This document shows, in pieces, positions 35,133 to 44,612 of a stretch of DNA of 64,000 nt; positions within the stretch are counted from its first letter, which is position 1, and each line of letters starts with the position of its first letter. Made by a program: the position numbers and the translations under genes. The DNA comes from Geomonas paludis. GTDB lineage: Bacteria > Desulfobacterota > Desulfuromonadia > Geobacterales > Geobacteraceae. The stretch spans positions 62,001 to 126,000 of the forward strand of contig NZ_BLXY01000011.1 of the NCBI RefSeq assembly GCF_014193585.1. Reading direction: 5' to 3'. The notes beneath the pieces were generated by a model. The model ran no database searches and was not told the DNA's origin. It was given only the letters and a program-made list of their open reading frames with translations.

Positions 35133-36035
35133 TCAGGCAGTCTCCCGGGTCTCGGTCTGCTGCATAAATTGCACGATCATCGGCACCACTTCCTCTTTCA
35201 TGTCCTCGAGGATGTAATGCCCGGCGTCGGGGTAGCTCTTCACCTGCGCATTGGGGAAGCGGCGCTGCCACTCGGCCAGGAAGGTGGTGTCGAACACGAA
35301 GTCGAGCTCGCCCCAGAAGATGGCCATGGGGAGTTCGCGGAAGCGATCCAGCCCGTTGGCGATCTCGCTCACCAGGTCGTAGCCGCGGTCGCCGGGGGCA
35401 AGCGGAATGTCCTGCACGAAGCGCAGCGTGGCGATCCGGTTCTGCCACGAGTCATAGGGGGCGCGGTAGGCCTGCATCAGTTCCGGCGACATCGGGTTTT
35501 TCTTGCAGCCGACGATGGAAGCGCCGACGCTGAAGGCATTGAAACCGCGTACCAGCAGGGTGCCCAGCATGGTATCGCGGCAGATCTTCAGCCCCAGCGG
35601 GAAGGTCTTCTCCTTGGGGAGATGGAACGCCGCGGTGTTGAGGACCACGATGCGGCCGATCCGTTCCGGGTGGCGGCTCGCGTACCCCATGCCGATCATT
35701 CCGCCCCAGTCGTGCACCACCAGGGTGATCTTCCCCTGCAGATCGAGGGAGTCGATCAGGCGCTCCAGGTCGTCGATGCGGCGCGAGAGGGTATAGTCGT
35801 AGCGGTCGTCGCCGGGCTTGTCGGAGAAACCGCAGCCGATGTGATCCGGCACGATGCAGCGGTAGTTGTCGCGCAGCGCCAGCACGAGGTTCCGGTAATA
35901 GAAGGACCAGGACGGGTTGCCGTGCACCATGACCACCGGCGCGCCGGTCCCTTCGTCCAGGTAGTGGTAGGCGAGGCCGTCGAGGTCGAGGGTGCGGCCG
36001 GTGAAGGGGTAGTATTTTTTCACTTCGTCTCTCAC
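35133..36035 (-). CDS. oleB: Beta-lactone decarboxylase OleB
   Basis: OleB opens the beta-lactone and releases carbon dioxide to give the internal cis-olefin. The 300-residue product is a haloalkane-dehalogenase-like alpha/beta hydrolase with VMVHGNPSWSFYYRNL near 36-51 (oxyanion region), the nucleophile Asp in VVHDWGGMIGMGYA (about 110), and the His in PDAGHYILED (about 278). The dehalogenase-like HDWGG without a nucleophile Ser is as expected. Its ATG overlaps the oleA stop as ATGA. It is separate from oleC, unlike some fused versions. Confidence 0.9.
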   Translation of the reverse strand: MRDEVKKYYPFTGRTLDLDGLAYHYLDEGTGAPVVMVHGNPSWSFYYRNLVLALRDNYRCIVPDHIGCGFSDKPGDDRYDYTLSRRIDDLERLIDSLDLQGKITLVVHDWGGMIGMGYASRHPERIGRIVVLNTAAFHLPKEKTFPLGLKICRDTMLGTLLVRGFNAFSVGASIVGCKKNPMSPELMQAYRAPYDSWQNRIATLRFVQDIPLAPGDRGYDLVSEIANGLDRFRELPMAIFWGELDFVFDTTFLAEWQRRFPNAQVKSYPDAGHYILEDMKEEVVPMIVQFMQQTETRETA

Positions 36036-37075
36036 CAGTCCACTCCCAGCATGAGGCAGTTAAGGCCGCTTCCGATGCCCAAGAGGGCGACACGGTCGCC
36101 GGCGGAAAGGACTTCCCGCTCGTCGGCCAGTGCGGCGGTCAGCGGCAGCGACACGGTTCCCATGTTGCCCAGGAACTCGTAGCTGGTGAAGTCCTTGTGC
36201 AGCGAGATGCCGAGCGTTTTGAGGATGGCGCTCTGGTGCGCGCTCCCCACCTGGTGGCAGATGACGCGATCCACGTCGGTCTCCCGCCAGCCCACCTCCG
36301 GCAGGAACTCGTCCCAGGTGCGGCGTCCCAGTTCCACGCCGTAGTTCATGACGCTGACCGCATCGGTGCTCATCGACTGTTCGTACCCACCCCTGCCGTC
36401 CGGGATCATGCCCCAGAGGCAGAGCCCGTGGTGTTCGGGGGCCGCCTGGGCGATGCCGCCGCGCAGCCTCCTGCGGCCAGACTTGGAGAAGGAGCCGTCG
36501 GTGAGGAGCACCGCGACCGCGCCCGAGCCGCCGGTCAGCGTGGCCAGCGAGCTGGCGAAGTTCTCCATGCTGCGGTCTTCCAGCATCTTGGCGATCATGA
36601 CGTCGTTGATATCGCGTGCGCTCTCGCAGGAGACCACCAGGCCCGCCCGGATCTGCCCCAGTTCGATGCGGTTGGCGACCTCCAGGATGCCGTTCAAGAC
36701 GCCCAGGCAGGCGTTGGAGAGGTCGTAGATGGCGGCGTTGCCCGAGACGCCCAGGCCGGCGGCGACGCGGCAGGCCGTGGCCGGCTCGAAGCGCTCGCGG
36801 CAGACGCCGGTGTAGAGCAGGGCGCCGATCTCGTTGGGGGAGATGCCTGCCGCTGCCAGTGCCTTTTTACCGGCCGCGATGGCGCCCTTGGAGAGCTGGA
36901 AGCCGGGCTCCCACCAGCGCCGTTCGCGGATCCCGGTAAGGGCCTGCAGCTGTCCCGGGGTGAAGTGCAGCGTCTTGTAAAGCGGCTCCAGCCGCGCCTC
37001 GAGCTCGTCCGAGGTGACCACCACCGGAGCAAGCTCGTAACCGAAAGATTCGATATATACCTTGGAATACTTCAT
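36032..37075 (-). CDS. oleA: Head-to-head acyl condensing enzyme OleA
   Basis: OleA is a thiolase-fold enzyme that joins two acyl thioesters by a non-decarboxylative Claisen condensation. The 347-residue product resembles FabH but has the OleA features: catalytic Cys-123 in LSNACLGVLNG, Glu-97 in VCRERFEPAT (the base supplied to the partner subunit), the His of CHQVGSAHQ and the Asn of FLGNMGTVS. The N-terminal YESFGYELAPVVV-like segment (IESFGYELAPVVVTS) is also typical. It opens the oleABCD run; the 335-base gap before it separates it from pfaC and may hold its own promoter. Confidence 0.92.
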   Translation of the reverse strand: MKYSKVYIESFGYELAPVVVTSDELEARLEPLYKTLHFTPGQLQALTGIRERRWWEPGFQLSKGAIAAGKKALAAAGISPNEIGALLYTGVCRERFEPATACRVAAGLGVSGNAAIYDLSNACLGVLNGILEVANRIELGQIRAGLVVSCESARDINDVMIAKMLEDRSMENFASSLATLTGGSGAVAVLLTDGSFSKSGRRRLRGGIAQAAPEHHGLCLWGMIPDGRGGYEQSMSTDAVSVMNYGVELGRRTWDEFLPEVGWRETDVDRVICHQVGSAHQSAILKTLGISLHKDFTSYEFLGNMGTVSLPLTAALADEREVLSAGDRVALLGIGSGLNCLMLGVDW

Positions 37076-37226
37076 CTAGCACCTTAAGAAACTGAAGCTG
37101 AAAAACTTAAAAGCGGAAAGCATGACCACAGAGGACACGGAGGTCCACAAAGGGCACAGAGAAAACATTATGTACAAGCAGCCTCATCACCCCTTCAACC
37201 TTGCGAGGGAGTGTGGTCCAGCCGCC

Positions 37227-37350
37227 TCATCACCCCCTCGCCCTTTGGGAGAGGGTGCCCGAAGGGCGGGTGAGGGCGACGCCACGGAGTGAGAGGGTTG
37301 CCAATTGCAGCGCCCTCACCCCAACCCTCTCCCGGAGGGAGAGGGAGCGC
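37227..37350. repeat. CCCTCTCCC paired palindromic repeat
   Basis: CCCTCGCCCTTTGGGAGAGG and CCCTCTCCCGGAGGGAGAGG flank a GGGTGAGGGC/GCCCTCACCC pair. It is the same family as the copies at 6453, 13157 and 26654. Confidence 0.65.
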
Positions 37351-37362
37351 GAACCCGAGATA

Positions 37363-37397
37363 ACGTAGAACGTAGAACGTAGAACGTAGAACGTAGA
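37363..37397. repeat. ACGTAGA tandem repeat, five copies
   Basis: The heptamer ACGTAGA is repeated five times without change and then breaks off at ACGG, 13 bases from the pfaC stop codon. Perfect short tandem repeats of this kind can change copy number by slippage. Confidence 0.85.
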
Positions 37398-37410
37398 ACG
37401 GCCGTTAGGT

Positions 37411-40400
37411 TTAGCCTCTCTCCACCTGCACGGTGAAGTCGTTCATCTGGTAAATCGCACGTCCGTCCACGTACAAGAATCCTGCGGCGGTAAGGACGCG
37501 GTTGGCGTCGTCCACGGCTGTGATCCACGCCATTACCGTGACTTCCTTGTTGGTCGGCACGACCTGGCCACGGTAGAGCCAGCGGTGCTTGCGCTCCAGG
37601 GCTACGGCGGAAACAGTGTCTCCTTCGTTCCATCCCCAACGCTCGACGGCGGCAAACTTCATCAACTGCAGGAACGATTCGAGCCCCAGCGATCCCGGCG
37701 TCACCGGGTCCTGGTAGAAATGCGCCTTGAAGTACCAATCCTCGCCGACAACGGTCTTGGTCCCCCTGATATAGCCGAGGCCTGCCGGGCCGCCATCGGC
37801 GACGTACAGGTCGATCCTGTCGATCATCCGAAGCATCTTGTCCGGGAAGGGACGCTGCTCGGGGTAGGGGAGGGAACGCCCGCGGCCGGCTTCCTCGGCG
37901 CTCGGAATGTACGGAGCCGCCTCGCGGATACCAACCTGGTTGGCCAGCGCTTCCTTGGCAAAGAAGCCGAACATGGTTTCGCCTTCGTACAGCACGCCAT
38001 GACGGTCAGCGACGGAGAAGTCGAACTCCTGTATGATCATCCCGCCGCTGGTGGCGGCCTTGGTGAGGGTCGCGGTGGCGGTCAGGGTGCCGCTTTCCGG
38101 CGTAACGGGGCGATGCTGAACGGCAGTGCCGCCGAGGTTCCGGAAGGAGATGTCGGTCGGGCTGGTGAGCGCGGAGCCGACGTAGGCCGCCAGCCAGCCG
38201 CAGGGCTGCAGCGCGGCTTCCAGGAGCACGGCGAAAGGCATGCGCGGCTGACGGTCGGCGGCGAAATACCACTCGTCCACCGGGATGTCATACTGCGCCT
38301 CGGCCATGGCGCCCGGCACCATCTGCCACGGCTCGCCCTTGATGCCGGTAACCCGGTCCATGAACTGGAACGGCGGACCGGGGAGGCGGGCGATCTTCCT
38401 CTCGCTGTCGAAGACCTTGTAACGGTCCCCGAACCCTTCGGAAGGATTGCCGTTGCTGTATGCCAGGATCTGCTGCTTGGTGTAGATGGCCGGCTTCTGA
38501 TCGTAGGCAGGCGCCTGCACTGCGACCGGGGCAAAGTTGTGCGATTGCGCCACGTTAGGCTGCCACAGCTGAAGCAGCGCTTCACGGGTGGTGCCGGTAA
38601 GGCGCGCGGACATATTGGTGATTTCGACGATGGGCTTGCCGTCGGCGTACATCAGTGCATCGACGATGGCGTACGGTTCCGGGCGGTAACCCAGTTCGCG
38701 CACGGTGACCTCGTAGGTGACCACCTTTGTCGTCTCCAGGACCTGGCCGCGGCAGCAGAGCTGGCTGGCCACGCCGGGGACCGGCTGCCAGGCGGCACCG
38801 TCGGCCTCGGCGACCCAGCCCAGGCGCAGCAGGAAGATGCGCAGCGTGTGCATGCAGCACTCGTACATGAGCGTGCCCGGCATGACGCGGTCATCGACGA
38901 AGTGACAGGTGATGAACCAGTCGTCGGGATGGATGTCCGCTTCGGCGCGAATGAAACCGAGGCCGCAGCGCCCGCCATCGGGTACCAGTTCCATGACGCG
39001 GTGCACCAGTTCCATCCTGCCGCCGGGTATGGTGAGCGGCCGCTGGATGGGCAGACCGGCAAAGAGCGGCCCGAAGCATCCGGCAAGGTCGCCGCGGCGC
39101 AGGGCATCCAACTGCCGCGCATCGTAAGAAGCGGGCTGCATGGGGACCAGGTACTGCCAGTCCGCCGGCAGCTTGCCGGTGCGGGGACGCAGGTCGATGG
39201 CGCCGCGCACGATCCCCTTGCCGGCATCGAGCTCCTGTTGGGTGAAGAAGCCGGCGCAGCCATTGCGCATGGAGAGGAGCGGCTGCCCATTCACGGTCGC
39301 CTCGAAGTGGAAGCGGAACAGGTAGGTCTCGCCCTGCTTGAAGAAGCGCTCTATGCGGATGTCGTAGTTGATGGTCTCGCCCGGCGCGGGAAGCTCGCGG
39401 TGGAAGGTCACCACGGCGTCCAGGAGCCGGTACACGGCGAGTCCCTTGGTGATGAAATCGATGCCGAGGTAGCCGGACAGGAACAGGTCGGCTTGGCCCG
39501 CCTCGACCGCGATGCAGGTCGGGATGCGGCCGCCGTCCAGATACCAGGCGCCGGGATGCACGTCGTGTTGGGTGACCACGCGGCCGCTGGTCATCGATTT
39601 CGGCTCGCCCTCGAGTGCCACGATGCGGTGCACGAGCTGCAGCGGCACGTCCGGGAGCCTAACCCTGGTAGGGTAGCTATCCGCCTCGGCGAACTCGGGA
39701 CCAAGCATCTTGGCCACCGACCCGATAGCGAACTCCAGGCACATGTCGTAGTCGTACAGCGCCGGCAGCGCGCCAGGGTAGGGCGCAGGCATGGGAGCCG
39801 GTGCCTGAGCTGGAGCTACAGACGGTGCTGCAGTATCGATCGCTGCACATGCCCCACGTCCTCCCCTTTGCGAAGGGGAGACAGAGGGGATTTGCCCCTC
39901 AACCGGTATCCCTGCAGCCACCATCTGCTCCTGAATGGATATCTGCAGTGCCAGCGCGTCGGCGATGGAGCGGCTCAGGTCGTTGGCCACGCGGAGGTAC
40001 GCCTCGTGGGCTTGCTGGTGTGCGTCCCGGGCCCGGGCAAAATCGCCCAGCAAAGGATCACCGACCGGCTCGGCGGCAGCCGCCTGAGCGACAGGAGGTG
40101 CAACCGCAGCGACCGGTGCAGCCGTAATGGGTGTGGGCTGTGCCGAAGCCAGAGGTGCGTTAACGGTCGTGGTAGTTGCCGCTGTAGCGGGCGTAAAGCC
40201 AGCCGCAGTTGGTGCTTTTTCGATCGTACTTACCGGTTTATTTACGACTGGCATTACCGGCGCAGCGGTTGCAGCCGGAGCCAGTTCTCTCTCTGCAGCC
40301 AACGACGCGACGTCGGTAGTGGGTGCTAGGGGGACTGCCACCTGCGGAGCCAGTCCCCTCTCCGGTGCGAAGGGGGAGCCCCCCGTGGAGAAGCGAAGCC

Positions 40401-43400
40401 CTTTCGGCTCGGATGCCACTGCCGATGCCAACACCGGTACATCGGGCACGTTCAAGAAGAGCGGCTCCAGGTCGACCGGTACGCGCTCGGCGCTGAGCTG
40501 GGCCATGAGGCGCAGCAGCCCGGAGTTGGCGTCGGTACCCGGCTGGCAGACCGAGCGGGCCACGTGGGGACGGTTGTTGAGGATACGCCCGATCATCCGG
40601 CTGCAGGAAGCGCCGGGGCCCATTTCGATGAAGTAGCGGATCCCTTCCTCGTAGGCGGCTTCGATCACCTTCGGGTAGTCGATACCTTCCACGGCCTGGG
40701 CCAGTATCGACTCGGCCGCGCTGCGGCGGTTCACCTGGTAGGCACTTCCGGCGGCGCCACTGTAGAAGGTCACGCCGGCGGGCGGGTTGGTGTTGAAAAC
40801 GTGCAGGTCGCGGTAGGCGTTGGCCACCTGGCGCGCCACCTCGCAATGCACGGTGGTCACACCCTGCAGCGGGAAGAAGCGGCAGTCGAGCATGGCCACC
40901 AGGTGCTTTACCCACTTCACGTCGCCGCCGATGACGCACTCGTCCGGCGTGTTGACGATGAGCAGGTAGACGCGGCTGGTCTTTTTGAGGGCGCGCCGCA
41001 CTTCGCGCGCGGGGGCGTCGACCACGCCGATGCTCCAGTTGATCTCCTTGCCATCCGGCTCGCCCCAAGCCTCGCGGGCAGCGCGGCATTCGCCGGCGAG
41101 ATCGCGGGTGAACAGTGTGGACGCCTTCATGCGGGTCAGCATCAGGTCGCGTTCGGTCCAGGTGCGGGTGGCAAAGAGCCCGGCGGACTCGCCCAGGCTG
41201 TAGCTGATCACGGCGTTGGGCTTGATCCCGAAACGCTGCACCACGTCGGTGACGGCGCAGCCAGTGGCTACCTGCCCGAAGATGACGGCCAGATGATTCT
41301 CGTGGACGCTGTCGATGGGCGCGCCGTTCCAGAACTGCTCCGGCTGGAATTGCTCGCGCAGGTACAGGTTTTCCGCGTCCTGGCGGCGATACACCTCGGG
41401 CCAGCGGGCGGAGAGTTCCATCCCCATGCCGGCGAAATGGTTGCCGGAACCGGGGTAGACGAAGCCGATCTTGCCGTTTTTGCCGATGGGGTTGGCGTTG
41501 AAGAAGAGACGGTCGCGCTGGGACGGGTGCAGCACCGCCTCGGCATAAGCCGCATCGGAGCGCAGGATCCGCTCTCCCTGCTGGCACAGCGATACCAACT
41601 CGTCGGCGCTGCGCGCCACCAGCGACACGGCAAACGGTGCGCCGGAGGCGCTGCTTTCCTTGCAGACGCGCCGGGAAAGGAACGACATTTCCGGTGCCGG
41701 CCTCTTTTCGGCCGTTTCCCGCAACTGCCGCACACCTTCAGCCAGTTCCTGCCGGTCGGCACCGGTGATGATGAACAGGAACTCGTCCCAGCCCGCCAGC
41801 GGGGCCACCCGTTCGACGGTGGCGCGCTCCGGTACGTTGTCGTAGCCCTGCAGCACCACGTGGCTCACGCTGCCGTCCACGCCGAAGACGCTGACACCGG
41901 CGTGGCGCGCACCTTCGCTGCGGTTTCTGAGCCAGTAGCGCGATCCGTTGGGCAGGAAGAGGGCGCCGTTACCGGATAGCTGGCTCACCGGGCGCTCACC
42001 GGCCCGGGTACCGGGGATGATCTCCTGGTACAGCGCCAGGCAGCCGCGCACCAGCGAGGCGAGGCCGGAAGCTGCGCCGGTGTGGCCGATGTCGGCCTTG
42101 ACGCTGGCAACGGGGATCCTCCTCGGCTGGGCTACGGGACCCGGCTCATCGAAGAACTCGGTGAGTGCCGCGGCTTCCATCCGGTCCTCGGCTGCGTTGC
42201 CGCTGCCGTGGGCCTCGATGAGTCCGATGCTGGCAGGAGCAACCTCTGCCTCACCGTAAGCACGTTCCAGCGCGTGACGGTAGGCGGGGACGCCGGGGAG
42301 CATGACTTCGCCGCTGGCGCTCCCCACGCCGCCGATGACGGCGTAGATCCGGTCCCCGTCGCGCTCGGCGTCTTCAAGACGCTTCAGGATCACGGTAGCG
42401 GCGCCCTCGCCGACCACGGTGCCGTCGGCAGACTGGTCAAAGGGGGTGGCGCTGCCAAAGCCGGAGTAGGGGCGATTCAGGTGCTGCCCGATGACGGCCC
42501 TGAAGTCACCGGCTAGGTCCACGGCGCCCACGATGGCGCGGTCGATCTCGTTGGACTGCAGTTGGCGCACCGCGGTTTCCAGCGCACGCAGGCCGGAGCT
42601 TTCCTCGCTGGACATGGTGAAGCTGGGGCCGCCGCAGCGGAACTCGCGCGCCACGCGACTGGCGACCACGCTCCCCAAGGCACCCATGGTGCGGTTGGCG
42701 GTGAGTGCCGGGCCTGCCTGGTTACGCAGTTGTTCGATCCACTGCTCCAGGTCCTCAGGCGAAAGCTGCAGGCCGAGCTGACGCGCCCATGCCTGCGCCT
42801 TTTCCGCGATGGTCCAACGGAAGGCGAAATTGGTGCTGTTCAGGTCGAGCGCAATGCCGACGAAGACACCGGCGCGCAGGTTGTCGCCGCGCTCCATGCC
42901 CGCATCCTTGATGGCGGCTGCCGCCGACTGCAGCATGAGCAGCTGCTGCGGCAGCATCTCCTCCAGCTCTTTGGGCGGGATCCGGAACTGGTCGGTCGGT
43001 TGGGCGAACTCGTCCAGATAGAAGCCGGAGAAGGGGGTGTCCTTCAGCTTTTCCGTGGCAAACCAGGCGCTTTGCTCGGCGCCCCACCAGTCCTTGGGTT
43101 GGGACGGTTTGGCAGCGGCATCGCCACCCAGGGCACGGGACTGGAACGATTTCAGATCCTGCCACTTGCCGAAGCGGGCGTCGAGCCCGACCACCGCTAT
43201 GGCCGGGGACTGGCTCCGCCAGGTGCCTGTCCCCCTTGTTTCAGGTTCAGCAGCTACGCCACTGGGCAGCCATTCCTCGACCAGCAGATGCGCGTTGATG
43301 CCGCCAAACCCGAACGCAGAGACGGCGGCACGGCGCGGCACGCCGTCGCCACGGCGCTGCCACGGGGTTGCCCCCTGCAGTACCCGGAACGGGCTCTGCT

Positions 43401-44610
43401 CCAGTTGGAAGCTCTCCGGAGCCTGCTTGAAGTTCGCGGTTGGCGGCAGGGTTTCCTCGGCCATGGCCAGCAGCACCTTGGTCAGCGCGGCGGAACCGGC
43501 GGCGGTCAAGAGGTGGCCGATGTTGGACTTCACCGAGCCGATGACGCATCCCTTTCCGGTGGCGTCGCCCCATAGTTCCCTGAGGCTGCCGACTTCGGTG
43601 GCATCACCGACCGGGGTGCCGGTGGCGTGACACTCGATCAGGTCCACGTCCTGCGGCGCCCAGCCGGCCTTCTCGTAGGCGGAGCGCATGGCACGCAACT
43701 GGCCGTCGGCCATGGGCGCCAAGAGGCTGCCGCCCACGTCGTTGGAGAGGCCGATCCCCTTGATCACACCGTAGATCCTGTCTCCCTGCGCGAGGGCGTC
43801 ATCCAGCCGCTTCAGCACGAAGATGCCGGCGCCTTCGCCCACGACCAGCCCGTCGCCGGAGGCGTCGAAAGGCGAGCAGATGCCGCGGCGCGACAGGGCG
43901 CGCAACTGGGCGAAGCCCATCTGGGTGTAGAGGGGATCGGGACGGGACAGACCGCCGGTGAGCATGGCGTCGGCGCGGCCGGAAAGGAGCTCGTCGCAGG
44001 CGAGCTTTATCGCGTAGAGCGAGGAGGCGCAGGCGGCGTCCAGGGTGCTGCAGCCGCCGCCCAAACCGAGTGCGGCAGCCAGAAGCCCGGCGGGAAGGCC
44101 GGCGACGTAGCGGTTGAGTGGGTTGGGAATGGGATCACTGCCGGCGTGCCCCAGAAGCTTCTCTTCGAAGGTCCGCCCCAGGAGGGCACGGGAGAGCTCC
44201 GCGGATTTCTCGCTGGGAAGTGCCAGGTTGCCGATGATAACGCCGACGCGGGAGCGATCGATCTTGGCGGTGACCGCACTGTCGAAGGCCCTCTTGCCGG
44301 CGTGCAGCAGCAGGTGGCAAGCGGGATCCAGCCCGTCGGCAAGCTTCGGGTCGATGTGCAGCCCGGAAAGCGAGGACAGGGGAGGGAGGCTGTCGATGAA
44401 GCAGCCACGCTTGGAGTAGACGTGGTCCGGCTTGCCGGCCTCGGGATGAAAGGCGGCGTCAGCCGCGAGGGCCCAGCGTCCGGCCGGGACCTCGCGCGCC
44501 GCGCTCTTGGCGTTACGGATGTTTTCCCAGAATGTTGTCAGTTCCGGCGCGTCGGGAAAGATCCCGCCCAGGCCGACGATTGCCACGGAAGGCGACTGCT
44601 GCTGCTTCAT
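37411..44610 (-). CDS. pfaC: Polyunsaturated lipid synthase subunit PfaC-like (KS-CLF-AT-DH-DH)
   Basis: The 2399-residue megasynthase has a ketosynthase (about 6-440; active Cys in DAACASSLYAIK near 195) and a second, chain-length-factor-like ketosynthase (about 470-920) in which the active Cys is replaced (SFTMSSEESSGLR). An acyltransferase follows (about 1040-1370; GESAG nucleophile in SYSLGESAGLF), then an Ala/Pro-rich linker. Two FabA-type double-hotdog dehydratases (about 1650-2395) close it, with HFVDDRVMPGTLMYE and HFYQDPVTPGSLGLES. It lacks the terminal acyltransferase (AGPAT) of myxobacterial Pfa3. Three palindromic repeats lie within its linkers. It starts with ATG two bases after the pfaA stop. 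Confidence 0.9.
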   Translation of the reverse strand: MKQQQSPSVAIVGLGGIFPDAPELTTFWENIRNAKSAAREVPAGRWALAADAAFHPEAGKPDHVYSKRGCFIDSLPPLSSLSGLHIDPKLADGLDPACHLLLHAGKRAFDSAVTAKIDRSRVGVIIGNLALPSEKSAELSRALLGRTFEEKLLGHAGSDPIPNPLNRYVAGLPAGLLAAALGLGGGCSTLDAACASSLYAIKLACDELLSGRADAMLTGGLSRPDPLYTQMGFAQLRALSRRGICSPFDASGDGLVVGEGAGIFVLKRLDDALAQGDRIYGVIKGIGLSNDVGGSLLAPMADGQLRAMRSAYEKAGWAPQDVDLIECHATGTPVGDATEVGSLRELWGDATGKGCVIGSVKSNIGHLLTAAGSAALTKVLLAMAEETLPPTANFKQAPESFQLEQSPFRVLQGATPWQRRGDGVPRRAAVSAFGFGGINAHLLVEEWLPSGVAAEPETRGTGTWRSQSPAIAVVGLDARFGKWQDLKSFQSRALGGDAAAKPSQPKDWWGAEQSAWFATEKLKDTPFSGFYLDEFAQPTDQFRIPPKELEEMLPQQLLMLQSAAAAIKDAGMERGDNLRAGVFVGIALDLNSTNFAFRWTIAEKAQAWARQLGLQLSPEDLEQWIEQLRNQAGPALTANRTMGALGSVVASRVAREFRCGGPSFTMSSEESSGLRALETAVRQLQSNEIDRAIVGAVDLAGDFRAVIGQHLNRPYSGFGSATPFDQSADGTVVGEGAATVILKRLEDAERDGDRIYAVIGGVGSASGEVMLPGVPAYRHALERAYGEAEVAPASIGLIEAHGSGNAAEDRMEAAALTEFFDEPGPVAQPRRIPVASVKADIGHTGAASGLASLVRGCLALYQEIIPGTRAGERPVSQLSGNGALFLPNGSRYWLRNRSEGARHAGVSVFGVDGSVSHVVLQGYDNVPERATVERVAPLAGWDEFLFIITGADRQELAEGVRQLRETAEKRPAPEMSFLSRRVCKESSASGAPFAVSLVARSADELVSLCQQGERILRSDAAYAEAVLHPSQRDRLFFNANPIGKNGKIGFVYPGSGNHFAGMGMELSARWPEVYRRQDAENLYLREQFQPEQFWNGAPIDSVHENHLAVIFGQVATGCAVTDVVQRFGIKPNAVISYSLGESAGLFATRTWTERDLMLTRMKASTLFTRDLAGECRAAREAWGEPDGKEINWSIGVVDAPAREVRRALKKTSRVYLLIVNTPDECVIGGDVKWVKHLVAMLDCRFFPLQGVTTVHCEVARQVANAYRDLHVFNTNPPAGVTFYSGAAGSAYQVNRRSAAESILAQAVEGIDYPKVIEAAYEEGIRYFIEMGPGASCSRMIGRILNNRPHVARSVCQPGTDANSGLLRLMAQLSAERVPVDLEPLFLNVPDVPVLASAVASEPKGLRFSTGGSPFAPERGLAPQVAVPLAPTTDVASLAAERELAPAATAAPVMPVVNKPVSTIEKAPTAAGFTPATAATTTTVNAPLASAQPTPITAAPVAAVAPPVAQAAAAEPVGDPLLGDFARARDAHQQAHEAYLRVANDLSRSIADALALQISIQEQMVAAGIPVEGQIPSVSPSQRGGRGACAAIDTAAPSVAPAQAPAPMPAPYPGALPALYDYDMCLEFAIGSVAKMLGPEFAEADSYPTRVRLPDVPLQLVHRIVALEGEPKSMTSGRVVTQHDVHPGAWYLDGGRIPTCIAVEAGQADLFLSGYLGIDFITKGLAVYRLLDAVVTFHRELPAPGETINYDIRIERFFKQGETYLFRFHFEATVNGQPLLSMRNGCAGFFTQQELDAGKGIVRGAIDLRPRTGKLPADWQYLVPMQPASYDARQLDALRRGDLAGCFGPLFAGLPIQRPLTIPGGRMELVHRVMELVPDGGRCGLGFIRAEADIHPDDWFITCHFVDDRVMPGTLMYECCMHTLRIFLLRLGWVAEADGAAWQPVPGVASQLCCRGQVLETTKVVTYEVTVRELGYRPEPYAIVDALMYADGKPIVEITNMSARLTGTTREALLQLWQPNVAQSHNFAPVAVQAPAYDQKPAIYTKQQILAYSNGNPSEGFGDRYKVFDSERKIARLPGPPFQFMDRVTGIKGEPWQMVPGAMAEAQYDIPVDEWYFAADRQPRMPFAVLLEAALQPCGWLAAYVGSALTSPTDISFRNLGGTAVQHRPVTPESGTLTATATLTKAATSGGMIIQEFDFSVADRHGVLYEGETMFGFFAKEALANQVGIREAAPYIPSAEEAGRGRSLPYPEQRPFPDKMLRMIDRIDLYVADGGPAGLGYIRGTKTVVGEDWYFKAHFYQDPVTPGSLGLESFLQLMKFAAVERWGWNEGDTVSAVALERKHRWLYRGQVVPTNKEVTVMAWITAVDDANRVLTAAGFLYVDGRAIYQMNDFTVQVERG
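39860..39890. repeat. CCCCTTTGCGAAGGGG palindromic repeat inside pfaC
   Basis: CTCCCCTTTGCGAAGGGGAG followed by ACAGAGGGG resembles the spacer repeats, but lies in the coding sequence for a linker (GQIPSVSPSQRGGRG) before the dehydratase domains. Confidence 0.55.
40330..40358. repeat. GGGGACTG..CAGTCCCC repeat inside pfaC (linker)
   Basis: This 29-base copy of the GGGGAC family is read through as part of the linker GLAPQVAVPLAP downstream of the acyltransferase domain, in the minus-strand frame of pfaC. Confidence 0.75.
43205..43234. repeat. GGGGAC repeat inside pfaC (KS-CLF junction)
   Basis: A 30-base copy in the opposite orientation is read as RGTGTWRSQSPA, exactly at the linker between the first ketosynthase and the chain-length-factor domain. 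Confidence 0.75.
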
Positions 44611-44612
44611 GC

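Larger units (their letters stand above)
37076..37410. other. pfaC-oleA spacer filled with repeats
   Basis: No gene is supported. The region holds a GGACACGGAG fragment (37137-37146), a full CCCTCTCCC paired palindromic repeat (37227-37350) and five copies of a 7-base unit (37363-37397). No clear promoter or T-run terminator was seen on the minus strand, so whether oleABCD is transcribed on from pfaC is open. Confidence 0.6.

Noticed and set aside
33546-36182. 878-codon plus-strand ORF opposite oleC and oleB
   Set aside because: It is a long antisense frame caused by high G+C and codon bias. It has no family resemblance and overlies clear genes. The same applies to 6099-8186 (minus), 8219-9802 (minus), 37585-40329, 44532-47927 and 48018-51977.
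37316-37738. 140-codon minus-strand ORF at the pfaC end
   Set aside because: It runs through the repeats in another frame than pfaC and has no start signal.
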